A DNA stretch of 64,000 nt from Pomphorhynchus laevis (GCA_012934845.2 WNNJ02000950.1:62001-126000), one strand, 5' to 3'. Numbered from the stretch's first letter, positions 22,421 through 32,559 are shown. Notes: a model not told the origin generated them from the sequence alone. Translations and numbers: made by a program.

Positions 22421-23107
22421 ATGGATAAAATTGAATTAATAGAATCCTTAAATATTTTGATAAATCAAAATTATTTAAAAGTAGGGACATCTATATTTAG
22501 ACAAGTAAAAGGTGTTCCAATGGGTGGTAATAGTAGTCCAATTATAGCTGACTTGTTTTTAAGCTTTATAGAATATGAATTTGTTCATAACTGTGTAAAA
22601 ACTAAATCTAAACAATATAAATATATGAAATATATGTTTCGATACTTTGATGATATATGTGTATTTAATTCTAATAATTTGTATTCAACAAGCGAACAAA
22701 TTTATCCAGAAAGCCTTATTCTTAACAAAACCAATATTAATGATAAAGAAGGTGTATATCTAGATATGAACATTAAATTAACATTAACTAAAACTACTAT
22801 TAATTTATATCGTAAAGATGACATATTTAAATTTACAAGAAACATATTTTTGCATGAGCATTCATGCATACCATATAATATAAAATATAATACATTAAAT
22901 AATGAAATTTTAAGAATTGCAACAATTTGTAACGATATTGGTTTTTTTCAAAATCATTTAAATAATTTAATAGATAGATATTTTAAACTAGGTTACTATA
23001 AAAATAACATCGAGCAGAAAATAGTAAAATATATAAATCAACACAATAATATAAAAAATAAATTTAAATTCTTAAGTGGCAAATTGTTATGGGTGGATAA
23101 TAAATAA
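22421..23107 (+). CDS. Naiad-type PLE RT, C-terminal half
   Basis: A 228-codon frame, nearly identical to N1 over the shared part, with FRQVKGVPMGGNSSPIIADL (motif B), then FRYFDDICVFN, where the usual Ile of motif C is Phe. It reads through to the natural C-terminus (KFLSGKLLWVDNK) that N1 has lost by a frame change. The fingers and motif A are missing because the copy is 5'-truncated. Confidence 0.8.
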   Translation: MDKIELIESLNILINQNYLKVGTSIFRQVKGVPMGGNSSPIIADLFLSFIEYEFVHNCVKTKSKQYKYMKYMFRYFDDICVFNSNNLYSTSEQIYPESLILNKTNINDKEGVYLDMNIKLTLTKTTINLYRKDDIFKFTRNIFLHEHSCIPYNIKYNTLNNEILRIATICNDIGFFQNHLNNLIDRYFKLGYYKNNIEQKIVKYINQHNNIKNKFKFLSGKLLWVDNK

Positions 23108-23113
23108 TATACT

Positions 23114-23267
23114 TTGTATTAGAATAAGATACTAGATAGTTTTATCAGAGGAAATACATCATTAGCATGTATTTGGCCCCGCTGCTGTGTTGGTTAGATT
23201 AATTAGGGCCGAAACCTGATAGCATAGCAGTTCCTCCTGATAACCTCTAATTCTTATTCTGATACAG
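23114..23267 (+). ncRNA. Naiad 3' hammerhead-type motif, decayed copy N2
   Basis: Same position after the stop codon as in the other copies. The outer helix is kept, but the core is altered: CTGATAA in place of CTGATGA, and the helix I strand GAGGA has become GATTA. Probably dead. Confidence 0.45.
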
Positions 23268-23465
23268 CGTCCGTTATTTATTTGTATATTCATAAAAATT
23301 ACTTTTATTTTAAATTTCAATTTTTTATTTTGACTTGATTTAAATTATATAAAATCTTATAACAAATATTTATTTTATTGTTTAATTATTTAATTTTGAT
23401 TAAGCAATATTATGTTATTTTTATAATTATATTAAATCCGTAGACTCAGTTAGCTGATTTGATAT

Positions 23466-23690
23466 AAAGCCCAGTCAACGAAGCAACAATATTATATATA
23501 ATGTTTGCTTCGTAGACTGGACTTTGATTCACAACTTTTATGCACCATGTATCTTCTCGACGACTACTTTAGCACCGAAGTGAATGGTAACCGGCAACAC
23601 TCATAAGTAAATGAAGAACCCACTGGTCGTTTTCGGTTGCCTGTGAAACATTGTGAATGAATGCGTTTACGACACTGTGCTCAATTGACC
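23466..23690 (-). mobile_element. Retrozyme R1 remnant adjoining the Naiad 3' end
   Basis: On the minus strand the block contains GGTTGCC-type and CGAAAACGACCAG strands, TTACTTATGAG in place of CTGATGAG, and GTCGTCGAGAAG. A short palindrome (AGTC with GACT around TATATATAATG) lies at 23474-23520. The first about 150 bp are repeated after the Naiad copy at 49.5 kb. Confidence 0.5.
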
Positions 23691-23754
23691 GGAGCTTGCA
23701 CTCTCCACCATATCGAATTACTGTTGAAGAAATTGAAGGATTACTTAAAATAAC

Positions 23755-24335
23755 CTCGAGAAAAAACCAACAATATGGTATCGGTATATAGATGATATAT
23801 TTATTGTTTGGGATCATGGTGTTGATGAGCTGAAATCATTCATAGAGAACTTATATTGACTGACATAGTTGAAATTTTCACGTTATGAATTAATAAATGA
23901 TAAAATAATATTTCTCGATGTTGAAATGTATAAAGACAGTGGTTCTCGTTGGAAAAACACATGATTTCGCGAGTTCGCATAAGGGCAATCACTTAATGGT
24001 AATAGCTCACATTTACTAAAAGTTAACCCAATGGTTTTTAAGAAATGAACAGATGAGAATAAAAGAGATACGTTCTACTAACTCACAATTTGATAAACAC
24101 ATTAAAATCCTGACTGCAGATCTGCTGAGCAATAATTACAGAAAACGCCTGATTGATTAACAAATATCCAAGGTCAGTAAAATATTATGTGCCAAGCTCT
24201 TTACCAAACAAGTCAGGCAGATGATAACGAGTCTAAATATATGGCATTCATTTACCATTATGTGTTGACAGATATTTACAAGGAGATAAACCATGGCATA
24301 AAAAGTGTATGATGAAACCTGGATAAAACTTAGAT
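23755..24335 (+). mobile_element. Classical PLE fragment P3 (RT motif C to thumb)
   Basis: The plus strand gives WYRYIDDIFIVWDHGVDELK (motif C), IIFLDVEMYKDSGSRWKN, then after several stops SKYMAFIYHYVLTDIYKEIN. This is the RT C-terminal region of a Neptune/Poseidon-like PLE, distinct from P1. Several breaks. Confidence 0.7.
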
Positions 24336-24349
24336 ATTGATATCAATAT

Positions 24350-24835
24350 CAAATTAAATTAGCTAACAGAGTTAACTTTTTAAATATAAGTATAAATCAG
24401 ATCAGATAACAGAATTTACGCATTTTATATATTAATTAAGACTAATAATAAATAATTATATAAGATTTTTTACAATTTATATTTATATCAAGTTAAAATT
24501 TATAATTGAAATTTGAAATATAAGTCAATTTTTATGAATTGACTAACAAATAACAGACGATGTATAAGAATAAGGAAGAGCTAATTAGGAGGTACTGTTA
24601 TGGTATCAGGTTTCGACCTTTCTAAAATTTAATAATTAAATAATAAATAATTATAAATAAATAATTGTTATAAGAATTTATATAGTTTACATCAAGTTAA
24701 AATAAAAAAATTAAAATTTAAAATAAAAGTCAATTTTTATGAATTGACTAATAAATAACAGATGCTGTATCAGCATAAGAATTAGAGGTCATCAGGAGGA
24801 ACTTCTATGTTATAAGGTTATGGCCCTTATTGCTT
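24350..24835 (-). mobile_element. Two Naiad 3'-end scraps in tandem
   Basis: Two partial inverted copies of the Naiad 3' non-coding end (24353-24620 and 24630-24830), each with the AGTCAATTTTTATGAATTG block and a decayed outer helix and CTGATGA strand (CATCAGGAGG at about 24790). Confidence 0.6.
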
Positions 24836-25320
24836 GACACAAGATAGCTAACTACTAACGGCAAGTTTTTTTTTCGGGTTAACGTGACAGTTGCTTTCTT
24901 TTAGATCATTGTTCGCTATATATTTTTGATTGTAATGTGTGCATGTTATGTTCATGATGATGATCGCAGTAGTGATCGAAAACTTGTAACGATCAATTTT
25001 ACGTTGACTTCTTTCGATTTCAATTAAAAAACAACGGAGTTTACTTGTATAATGATTTATTTTTTGAACAATGTATTTTTCTCAAGAATCGGTTTATAAA
25101 ATTGTAAGTATTTATTATAACCAAGACAATTTTTTTATTTTTTATCCGTTGTAATAGTTTTACAAATATATGAATCTAAGAATCGCCTATCGGGGTTTCT
25201 TAAAAACTGCAAATGAAAATTTTACATTTGTTTATGGCACTGAATTTTCTACTTACTATTGTCAACTGTCAAATATGTTCAAAGCATGAAGAAAATTGCA
25301 AGAGAAGTTCTCCAGCAGAG
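24836..25320. other. Intergenic, nothing recognised
   Basis: No ORF over 60 codons, no repeat shared with the rest of the window was noticed. Confidence 0.3.
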
Positions 25321-25324
25321 CATA

Positions 25325-25825
25325 TATAATAGTCTATATATAATAGTCAAGTCTAACAAGCAACACTATTTTGTATAAATGCCGTATTTCGAAAGAAATC
25401 CTGGACCGTTGTCTACTCAGCCTATCCGTGCACTACCATTATAAATGGCGTATTCATTAAGGATCCAACGATTGCAGCGACAATTCAGCAACAACCTCTG
25501 CCTAGTGTTTAAGGATGGTTCGCACAGCAATTCGATCTGTTAAAAGACGTAAGCCCCAGACAATTAAGCGAAGTGTCGGAAACGCCTTTATTCACAATGT
25601 CACACAGGCAACCGAAACGACCAGTGAGTACTTTATTCTACTGATGAGTGTTGCCGGGTACTCATTGGTCGTCTAGAAGTGACATGGTGACTGAAAGTCG
25701 TGTATCAAAGTCCATTTTAACAAGCAACACCATTTAGTATGAATTCCGTATTTCGAAAGAAATCTTGGACCGTTGCCTACTCAGCATATCCGTGCACTAT
25801 GATATATATATATATATATCCGAAT
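25325..25825 (+). mobile_element. Retrozyme-like repeat R1, about 1.4 units
   Basis: The segment around AAATGCCGTATTTCG (25378) returns as ATTCCGTATTTCG at about 25745, giving a unit of about 365 bp. One good hammerhead-type motif lies between them. The array ends in an (AT)n run at 25803-25820. No coding capacity. Confidence 0.65.
25598..25684 (+). ncRNA. Permuted-order hammerhead motif, best R1 copy
   Basis: Outer helix TGTCAC (25598-25603) with GTGACA (25679-25684). Inside: GGCAAC (25607-25612), C, GAAAC (25614-25618), ACGACCA onward (25617-25629), TTCTA (25636-25640), CTGATGAG (25641-25648), GTTGCC (25650-25655), TACTCA..TGGTCGT (to 25672), C (25673, expected cleavage side), TAGAA (25674-25678). 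Helix I TTCTA/TAGAA, helix II GTTGCC/GGCAAC, helix III 7 bp and extendable. Each helix changes in a compensatory way in families R2, R3 and R4. Confidence 0.6.
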
Positions 25826-25834
25826 GAAGGATTA

Positions 25835-26500
25835 ATGAATTTTTCTAACGTTTCTTAAATATCTACTAAATCTAGATTTGTATAAAGCGTACTAAAATCG
25901 TACGTTTTTATATTCTGAAAATTTATTCCTTTTGTGTGTTCTAAAAATTATTTTACAGAATTAATACTGAAATAGTGTTTTATACCTGTATTAATTTCGA
26001 CTAACCTACACTATTTTTTGAAGTGTGATTTAATTACTTTAAGTATTTTATTCATATAAACCGAAAGCGGTTTGAATGTACATTTAAAAGCACTTCATAT
26101 GGACTTAGGCTTTATTGGATTTTTATGTAATTTTGGATTCCAATATAATATAGGTATAGTTTTATTATCTGATTCAACCTTTATACCCTTTTTATCCATT
26201 ATAGAACAGTGACTTGTAATAATTGTTTCTAAAACTCAACTCACTACGTTCATATGTTGGATTTACATTTAAATCATTAGAATTAACCTCTTTCATTAGT
26301 ATATCATAATAAAGCTTTTTACATATGAAGACAAAGTTATTACTAGCTTTATCAATAGTTGTTAATTTAGTAAGTTCTAAGTACACATCTTTATTAATTT
26401 GATCTTTTTTAATTGTTTTGTATTTTCATTTTATTTTTAATTTTATCTAATATATAAGTTTACCAAATGTTTATCTTTGATGTATTTAAGCTTTTACTAT
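25835..26500 (-). mobile_element. Naiad-type PLE fragment (N-terminal extension and RT start)
   Basis: Minus-strand match to 20300-21000 of N1: MYLELTKLTTIDKASNNFVF (26192-26386), the CK block, and further down the FKPLSVYMNKILK-type segment. Both ends are truncated and a few frame breaks are present. Confidence 0.65.
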
Positions 26501-26559
26501 TAATAGCTTTTAGAAATAACAGAATATTCGAAACATTTGTAATCCTAAAAACTTGACAC

Positions 26560-26945
26560 CGATGGTTGCTGCACGAAAATGAGATGACAAGCGATGTAAG
26601 TGTTGTTCTGAAATTTGATCCACCACTCAAATTATAAACAGCAAATATAGGAAAATACAAAATAAGGGGGACGAACAATTGCAAGAGTGAAAGGATAATG
26701 TTTGTTATCAGCGCAAACAATGCAATACCCAATATGTAGGAGAAACAGTTTTACAAATATATGCAAGAGAAATTAATAGAAGATCAGACATCAAGCACAA
26801 ACGCGATAATAACAATGGGGTTGTAAGTCACACAGCAAATTATTCTGAACACTTAGGCACAACCACCATAATAGAAGGTGAACTATTAAACAAGGATATG
26901 CCAAAGAAACGTGAAATGTATTGGATCGTGCTATAAATGACGAAT
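26560..26945 (+). mobile_element. Classical PLE fragment, GIY-YIG domain
   Basis: The plus strand reads CNTQYVGETVLQIYAREINR, SDIKHKRDNNNGVVSHTANY, IIEGELLNKDMPKKREMYWI. This is the GIY-YIG (QYVGET), catalytic Arg helix, His and E..WI block of the C-terminal nuclease of a PLE. It directly abuts a Naiad scrap in opposite orientation. Confidence 0.7.
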
Positions 26946-27009
26946 AAACAGTAAACTTAATATTTTTAAGGGATGACTTAATCTGCTAAAAATTGTTAAG
27001 CACAATACA

Positions 27010-27560
27010 TTGTTGTTATTCATCAGTAGGGCAAATGACCATCAGTCGTTTCGTCTGCCTTGTGATATATTTAAGGGGCATCTCCGAGAATTCGCTGACG
27101 AGTTAGCATGGGCATAGTCTCTTTAAACCAACCATGTGCTTTCTAGTAGTGATAAAAACGTCTGCTCTGCATGAAAAGTCTGCTCTTTTCTATCAGACTT
27201 TTCTGATAGAAACGTCTGCTCTGCGGTTTTTGGCGACATCCACGATTATGAAGCTGAAGCTTACTAGCTCCCGGAGGACAGTTTTATACATTCTGAGAAC
27301 AAATTATAAAAATGTATCATCTAAAGGATTCTGTGAGAAAGCAACGACGGCAATTAAAATTCCTGCCGAATAAAATTAGGATGATCAGGAAAGCACGTTG
27401 TTAGTTAAGAGGTTATGCCCATGCTAACTCGTCAGTGAATTCTTGGAGATGCCTTTTTAATACATTACAAGATAGCCGAAACGAATAATGGTAGTTCACT
27501 TTACTAATGAATGCTGCCGGTTACCATCAGTTCGTCTAGAAGTGATAAAGAAGACTGATA
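27010..27560. mobile_element. Retrozyme R3 units, head-to-head
   Basis: A minus-strand R3 piece (27010-27130, with CGAAAC and CTGATGAA strands) and an inverted partner on the plus strand (27240-27560). The plus copy has AGCCGAAAC at 27474-27482, CTAATGAA at 27504, GCTGCC, GTCTAGAAG. Both cores are altered. Landmarks GCATGGGCATA and GGATGATC recur in the R3 copies at 33 and 38.8 kb. Confidence 0.55.
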
Positions 27561-27589
27561 TACATGTAATCGAAATTTGTTTCGTGCAA

Positions 27590-28100
27590 ATATTTGAAGG
27601 ATTTAAAAATAAAATTTATCATCAAACGTAATGGGCAAACTATTGATGTTGAATTTTTATACATGTCAATACTCAACCAAGAAGGAATAAGTGCAATTGA
27701 CAATTTCACTTCAAACTATAAATGGCGAAAACATGAGCGCGAATTTATTCTGGATTATATAAATATGATATTATATAATTATATTTTTGAACACGATGAA
27801 GAATACTTTATTCAGGATAGAGAAACAGTCATAGGAACGTCTTGTGCCCCAAAATACGCAATTATACTTATGCCAAAATACAAAAAATCATTTATGAAAA
27901 CATATACGTCAAAGTCTTTGGTATATATTCGGTATATTGATGATATAATTAAAGCTTTAGAACATGACGAAAACACTTTGAAAGAACTTTTAAATTCTTT
28001 CAATAATTTGGGTGTCCTTTACCTAGCCCGTATAAATGGTGAGATTGCTAACTTTAAGACACGACGATTTACAGGGATAACGATAAATGGACAATAAGGA
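27590..28100 (+). pseudogene. PLE RT fragment, palm region
   Basis: A 167-codon open frame with FILDYINMILYNYIFEHDEE, YFIQDRETVIGTSCAPKYAI (motif B, usual form MGT..AP.YA) and YIRYIDDIIKALEHDENTL (motif C, YIDD intact). This is the palm of a Neptune/Poseidon-type PLE RT; the fingers, thumb and nuclease are missing. An R3 retrozyme lies immediately upstream. Confidence 0.75.
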
Positions 28101-28339
28101 TAAAAAACAAAAATCTTTTTATCGAACATTTTGCCGGTTTTTACACGGCTTCTTCGGCAATCTAAAATACACATACAATAAAGTTAAGATGTTTAAAATT
28201 AAATAAATATGGAATACGTGACAACATTTTATTATCCGTTATATGTTCATTGATATATGTTTATCTCTATTTAGACTGGTGGTGTATCAGTGTATAGCCT
28301 GCATATCAACATTTGTGCTATTGTTATATTGCCTATATA

Positions 28340-28480
28340 TATATATAGTCGTCTAGAAGTGACATGGTGACTGAAAGTCGTGAATCGAAGTCCAGTCTAT
28401 CAAGCAACACCATTTAGTATAAATGCCGTATTTCGTAAGAAATCCTGGACCGTTGTCTACTCAGCACATTCGTGCATTAC
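28340..28480 (+). mobile_element. Retrozyme R1 remnant
   Basis: Begins at the presumed cleavage strand (GTCGTCTAGAAGTGACATGG) and continues through the conserved R1 tail into an (AT)n tract. Starting exactly at the ribozyme cleavage strand is what a self-cleaved RNA template would give. Confidence 0.5.

Positions 28481-28481
<1 letters not shown>

Positions 28482-28537
<56 letters not shown>
28482..28537. repeat. (AT)n microsatellite
   Basis: About 56 bp of almost pure AT dinucleotide repeat, with R1 on its left and R5 on its right. The long frame crossing it is an artefact. Confidence 0.95.
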
Positions 28538-28538
<1 letters not shown>

Positions 28539-29150
28539 TATGTTTTCCTCATGAAGAGGCATAAACACCAGGCAGCATTCTATATATCCTCATCAGATCA
28601 AGAAATAGAACCGAATTATTCTCGCAATATTCAAAGTCGCTACGTATGCCCAGTCATCCTATGTGTGACGACAAACTTCCACAACGGTATACGCGGTTTC
28701 GCTCTAACGGAGCTCATCAATACTGTGACTTTAATAATCATCCATAGGCACCTTAACACACGCTTAAACAATGTCTGAAGCTTGAAAAACAGAACTACCC
28801 TTAATCTGAATCATCAGAGGAAATTTAGCATAAGCTCTGTGCATGGCAGTACGTATTACGGTTTTAACCATGCATCATGCACTAAATTCCTTTTAATAGA
28901 AATGCTGTTTTACAGGGACACTTTAAAGTGTACAAATATATAAAATATAATTTGTTGTTACACCTGCCCTGAGACACACAATGGTGTACTCGTAAATAAA
29001 TCACTATGTTTTCGTCATTAAGAGGCATAAACACCTGGCAGCATTCTATATATCTTCATCAGATCAAGAAATAGAACCGAATTATTCTCGCAATATTCAA
29101 AGTCGCTACGTATGCCCAGTCATCCTATGTGTGACGACAAACTTCAACAA

Positions 29151-29190
29151 CGGTATACGCGTTTCGCTCTAACGGAGCTCATCAGTACCG
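29151..29190 (-). ncRNA. Minimal hammerhead ribozyme, normal order (R5)
   Basis: Minus strand: CGGTA, CTGATGAG, CTCCGTTAGAG, CGAAAC, GCGTA, TACCG. Stem II GCTC/GAGC, helix III two pairs (AC/GT), expected cleavage after the A of GTA. All invariant core bases are present. Confidence 0.7.
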
Positions 29191-29387
29191 TGACTTCTAT
29201 AATCATCTATAGGCACCTTAACACACGCTTAAACAGTGTTTAAAGCTCGAAAAACAGAACTATCCTTAATCTGAATCATCAGAAGAAATTTAGCATAAGC
29301 TCTGTGCATGGCAATGCGTTCTGTTTTTTCAAGCTTTAAACATTGTTTAAGCGTATGTTAAGGTCCCTATGGATGATTATTAAAGTC

Positions 29388-29429
29388 ACGGTACTGATGA
29401 GCTCCGTTAGAGCGAAACGCGTATACCGT
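29388..29429 (+). ncRNA. Minimal hammerhead ribozyme, normal order (R5, inverted unit)
   Basis: ACGGTA (29388-29393), CTGATGAG (29394-29401), stem II hairpin to 29412, CGAAAC, GCGTA (to 29423), TACCGT (29424-29429). Helix I is six pairs. Identical core to the copy at 29151-29190. Confidence 0.7.
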
Positions 29430-29819
29430 TGTTGAAGTTTGTCGTCACACATAGGATGACTGGGCATACGTAGCCACTTTGAATATTGCGAGAATAATTC
29501 GGTTCTATTTCTTGATCTGATGAGGATATTTAGAATGCTGCCCGGTGTGTATGCCTCTTCATTAGAAAAACATAGTGATTTATTTACGAGTACACTATTG
29601 TGTCCCATGGCAGGTGTAACAACAAATTATATATAGTCTTCCTTGCTTCATACAACGGACTGTGGTCTCTTATCTGCTCATTTAATTTTAATGTCTTTGG
29701 TAAAGACATGATAATTAATTTACCATTACCCCTTGAAACATGAATTCTGATGAATTTTCTTCTTATCTACAATCTTAGCTAGCTAATTTACTTTGTTTTC
29801 TACTCATATGCCCCTTGTA

Positions 29820-31480
29820 TCCTCTCTTCTCTTTGAATACTTCCCTCCCAGAGCTATTCAACCTTCTTCCCGTTTCATCCGATGAAATTTCTTTGGTTCT
29901 TCTGTAATTACCTAAAAAACATCTCCTTCTGACCGAATTTCCACTCACTTGCTTAAAAATGTCTGCTCATATATCTCACCCTTCTTAACCACATTGTTCA
30001 ACTTGTCTATCCGACGCCACCCATTTCCTTCCTACTGGAAATGCGCTACTGTTCGTCCTCACCTTAAAATGTAATATATCGACCCCTCACTAACATTTTT
30101 CTACCGTGTTATCTAACTTCTCCCAACCCTATTCAAAATCCTTGATCGTATTGTTCTCAAGCAAGTTAATGCATATCTATTTTCCTCCAACTTGTTTCGT
30201 CTCTTCCAAGCTGCTTTTCGCTCTAATTACTCTACTGAAATTGCCTGTATTAAAGTTTATAACGATCTACTCATCTCGCGCGATCAAAATTTATGTAGTG
30301 TCATAGTTTCTCTTGATCTCTCATCTGTTTATGACATCGTCGATCACTCAATTCTTCTCTATCTTCTTCGTCGTGATTATGGCGTCTCTTTACCCACTGT
30401 AGCTTGGTTTTCTTCATATCCATCAAACCGTACTTTTCGCGTTTGTTCGAACTCTTCTTTCTTCCATCCCGTCAGGTATTCCACAATGCTCCGTATTAGG
30501 CCCTTTGTTTTTCTCTCTTCTCGGTGATTTGTTTTGTATTTCTCATACATTTAACTTCCATGTTATGCAATATGCTGATGACATTCTCATCTATGCTTAT
30601 GCACTTATCGTATTCATGATCTTAGTGTTTTTAATTCCAACTGTCTTTCCTCAATTTTCAATCATCTTTCTTCTCTTCGTCTTACTCTGAATCCTAATAA
30701 ATCCAAAGTAATGTAGATCCTTCCATGACGCCCCGGCTTAGAACCTCTCTCCGTATCAATAAATTCTGCAATTATTCCTATCGTTGACAATCTGGTTTTT
30801 TTAGACTTCTATTTCGACAACCGACTTTCACTTAAACTTTTCGTTAGAGATAAAGTACGCTCGTCTACCTTGATTCTCAACAACCTCTTTCAAATTCCTA
30901 TATTGATCGATTTCTCTTCTTGTATAACTCTCATATCTTCTCTCCTTTTCTCAAGACTTTATTAGTCTTAGTCTATTTTCCAACTCACCTAAATCCCCTC
31001 TTATTCCACTACAACGCATCGTCAACACAGCGGTCCGAAATCTCCTCCGTCTTCATCGTTCTGATCATACATTCCACCATCTTGCTTCTCTCGATTTGCC
31101 TACCATTTATTGTTGTGTCCAAATTCGTATTATCATTGCTTTACGCAGTGTAACTTTTCATACTTTCTTCATTTATCAACCTTCCATTTCTCGACAGTTC
31201 GCGTCCTGATTACTGTTCTTTGCGATCCCGTAATTCCCTTCTTTTACATGTCCCTAACTACTCTACCTCTTTTGGCTTCCGCTCCTTCCTTGTGGCTGCT
31301 CGTCTCTCGTGGAATCATCTGCCCATTAATATACACCAATCAACCTCAATGCAGTGTTTCAAACGTCAAATCCGATAAAAATTTAACAAATTTATCTGTA
31401 TGGCTTTTGCTGTGCTTTTTTAGTAAGTAAACTTGTAAGCGTCCAGTTGGCACGCATTTGCCACTTTAAATAAATTGTTA
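29820..31480 (+). mobile_element. LINE B copy 1, decayed
   Basis: CR1/L2-like RT read over several frames: N-terminal RT block (FPSYWKCATVRPHLK near 30020), AAFRSNYSTEIACIKVYNDL (30192-30527), SLDLSSVYDIVDHSI (motif A), VLGPLFFSLL (motif B, near 30500), MQYADDILIYA (motif C, 30560), then thumb and a 3' end with GTTGGCACGCATTTGCC at about 31448, shared with the copy at 43.2 kb. Many frame breaks. Confidence 0.8.
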
Positions 31481-31502
31481 TTGTTGTTGTCTTTACGACA
31501 TT

Positions 31503-31850
31503 TTAGATGAATTGAAGCTTTTGGAACAATTCGTTTGTCTGGTTAGAGCTAATTTTACAAGGTTCACAGCATACATAACGTTCAAATAGCATTTGTCCTA
31601 GATTATTAGCTTGTGGAATATTACTTGTTTTTGATTCATTAGTAGCGCAATTATTAATGGTCATTTTGACCATAGTGCGAATAGCTTCTGCTGTTGCATA
31701 TCTGTTAATGGTATTCGGTGTAAGTGCGTAGTTTAATCCTAATGACCGATCATTCTCTTCGTTCTAAAATATTCAACTGCTGCTGATTTCTCAATATTAT
31801 CTCTCGCTTTTATTCCAGGTTTCTTTCCTGCAGCTATATAATATAAACAT
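31503..31850 (-). pseudogene. Unidentified coding fragment
   Basis: Reading down from 31850 gives GKKPGIKARDNIEKSAAVEY, then in a different frame NDRSLGLNYALTPNTINRYA, AEAIRTMVKMTINNCATN, NNLGQMLFERYVCCEPCKIS and a stop at 31503-31505. A frame change near 31760 (or an acceptor TATTTTAG there, if this is a spliced terminal exon) joins them. The composition is protein-like, but the family is not recognised. It ends against the LINE B 3' end. Confidence 0.35.
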
Positions 31851-32060
31851 TAGTTACTGCGATGCATTAACATTAGTTATATTAACATTAATTATATTAA
31901 CATTAGTATATTAACAGTAGTTGTATTAACATTATTTGATTATAAAAATTAGTTGCATAAAAACATTAGTTGTATAATGGTTTACATTAGTTGTAAACAT
32001 TAGTTGTAAAACATTAGATGTAAACATTAGTTGTATATACTAACATTAGTTGGTGTGATA
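31850..32060. repeat. Minisatellite built on ATTAACATTAGTTGT
   Basis: Degenerate tandem copies of about 14-17 bp (AACATTAGTTATATT, AACATTAGTTGTA and similar) fill about 200 bp just before the retrozyme R2 array. No coding content. Confidence 0.8.
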
Positions 32061-32193
32061 CATTTGTTGCTGCGATGCAGCAACAAATAAATCGCCTGAT
32101 ATGGATAGAGATGGTCTGATATGCGAGTTTCCAGTTTACGAGCTTTTTGCCATTGGAACTTAAGCAATTTATCGGAAATGCTCTATTTCAAAA

Positions 32194-32276
32194 GTCACAC
32201 AGGCAGCCGAAACGTCATCAATATGGCTCATACTACTGATGATCGCTGCCGGTCATCTCTGACGTCTAGTAGTGAC
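32194..32276 (+). ncRNA. Permuted-order hammerhead motif, R2 unit 1
   Basis: Outer helix GTCAC (32194-32198) with GTGAC (32272-32276). GGCAGC (32202-32207), GAAAC (32209-32213), ACGTCA (32212-32217), TACTA (32231-32235), CTGATGA (32236-32242), GCTGCC (32245-32250), TGACGT (32260-32265), C (32266), TAGTA (32267-32271). Helices I, II and III all pair and each differs from R1 by compensatory changes. Confidence 0.6.
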
Positions 32277-32559
32277 GAAACGTATGCTGATCGTTGAGTG
32301 CAGCTCAGTTAATTACCGACAGCAGCTTTCAACATATTGCCGTATTCCATTGGAATCCTGGACCGATGTTATCAGGCATCTTTGATGCAATCTCTATGAT
32401 ACTTATGCCGAATCCTTTCAAGGATCCAACGAATGACGCGATGCAGCAGCAAATGAATCGCCTGATATGGATAGAGATGGTATGATATGCAAGTTTCCAG
32501 TTTACGAGCTTTTTGCCACTGGAACTAAAGCAATTTATCGAAAATGCTCTTTTTCAAAA

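Larger units (their letters stand above)
22333..23465 (+). mobile_element. Naiad-type PLE copy N2, 5'-truncated
   Basis: Begins in mid-RT (GATATACATATATATG block, matching N1 near 20210) and runs to the standard 3' end at about 23465. It lies in opposite orientation to N1, leaving about 130 bp between the two. Beyond the end it continues into a retrozyme R1 remnant, with the same junction as the copy at 49.5 kb. Confidence 0.85.
28538..29640. mobile_element. Retrozyme R5 array: two units forward plus one inverted
   Basis: Units starting near 28540 and 29000 (period about 460 bp) have the hammerhead on the minus strand; a third partial unit at 29325-29640 is inverted, giving a fold-back around 29325. 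Same family as 8.6-9.8 kb. No coding capacity. Confidence 0.65.

Noticed and set aside
28380-28778. 132-codon ORF
   Set aside because: It crosses an (AT)n tract (a run of Ile-Tyr) and joins two unrelated retrozyme families; chance frame.
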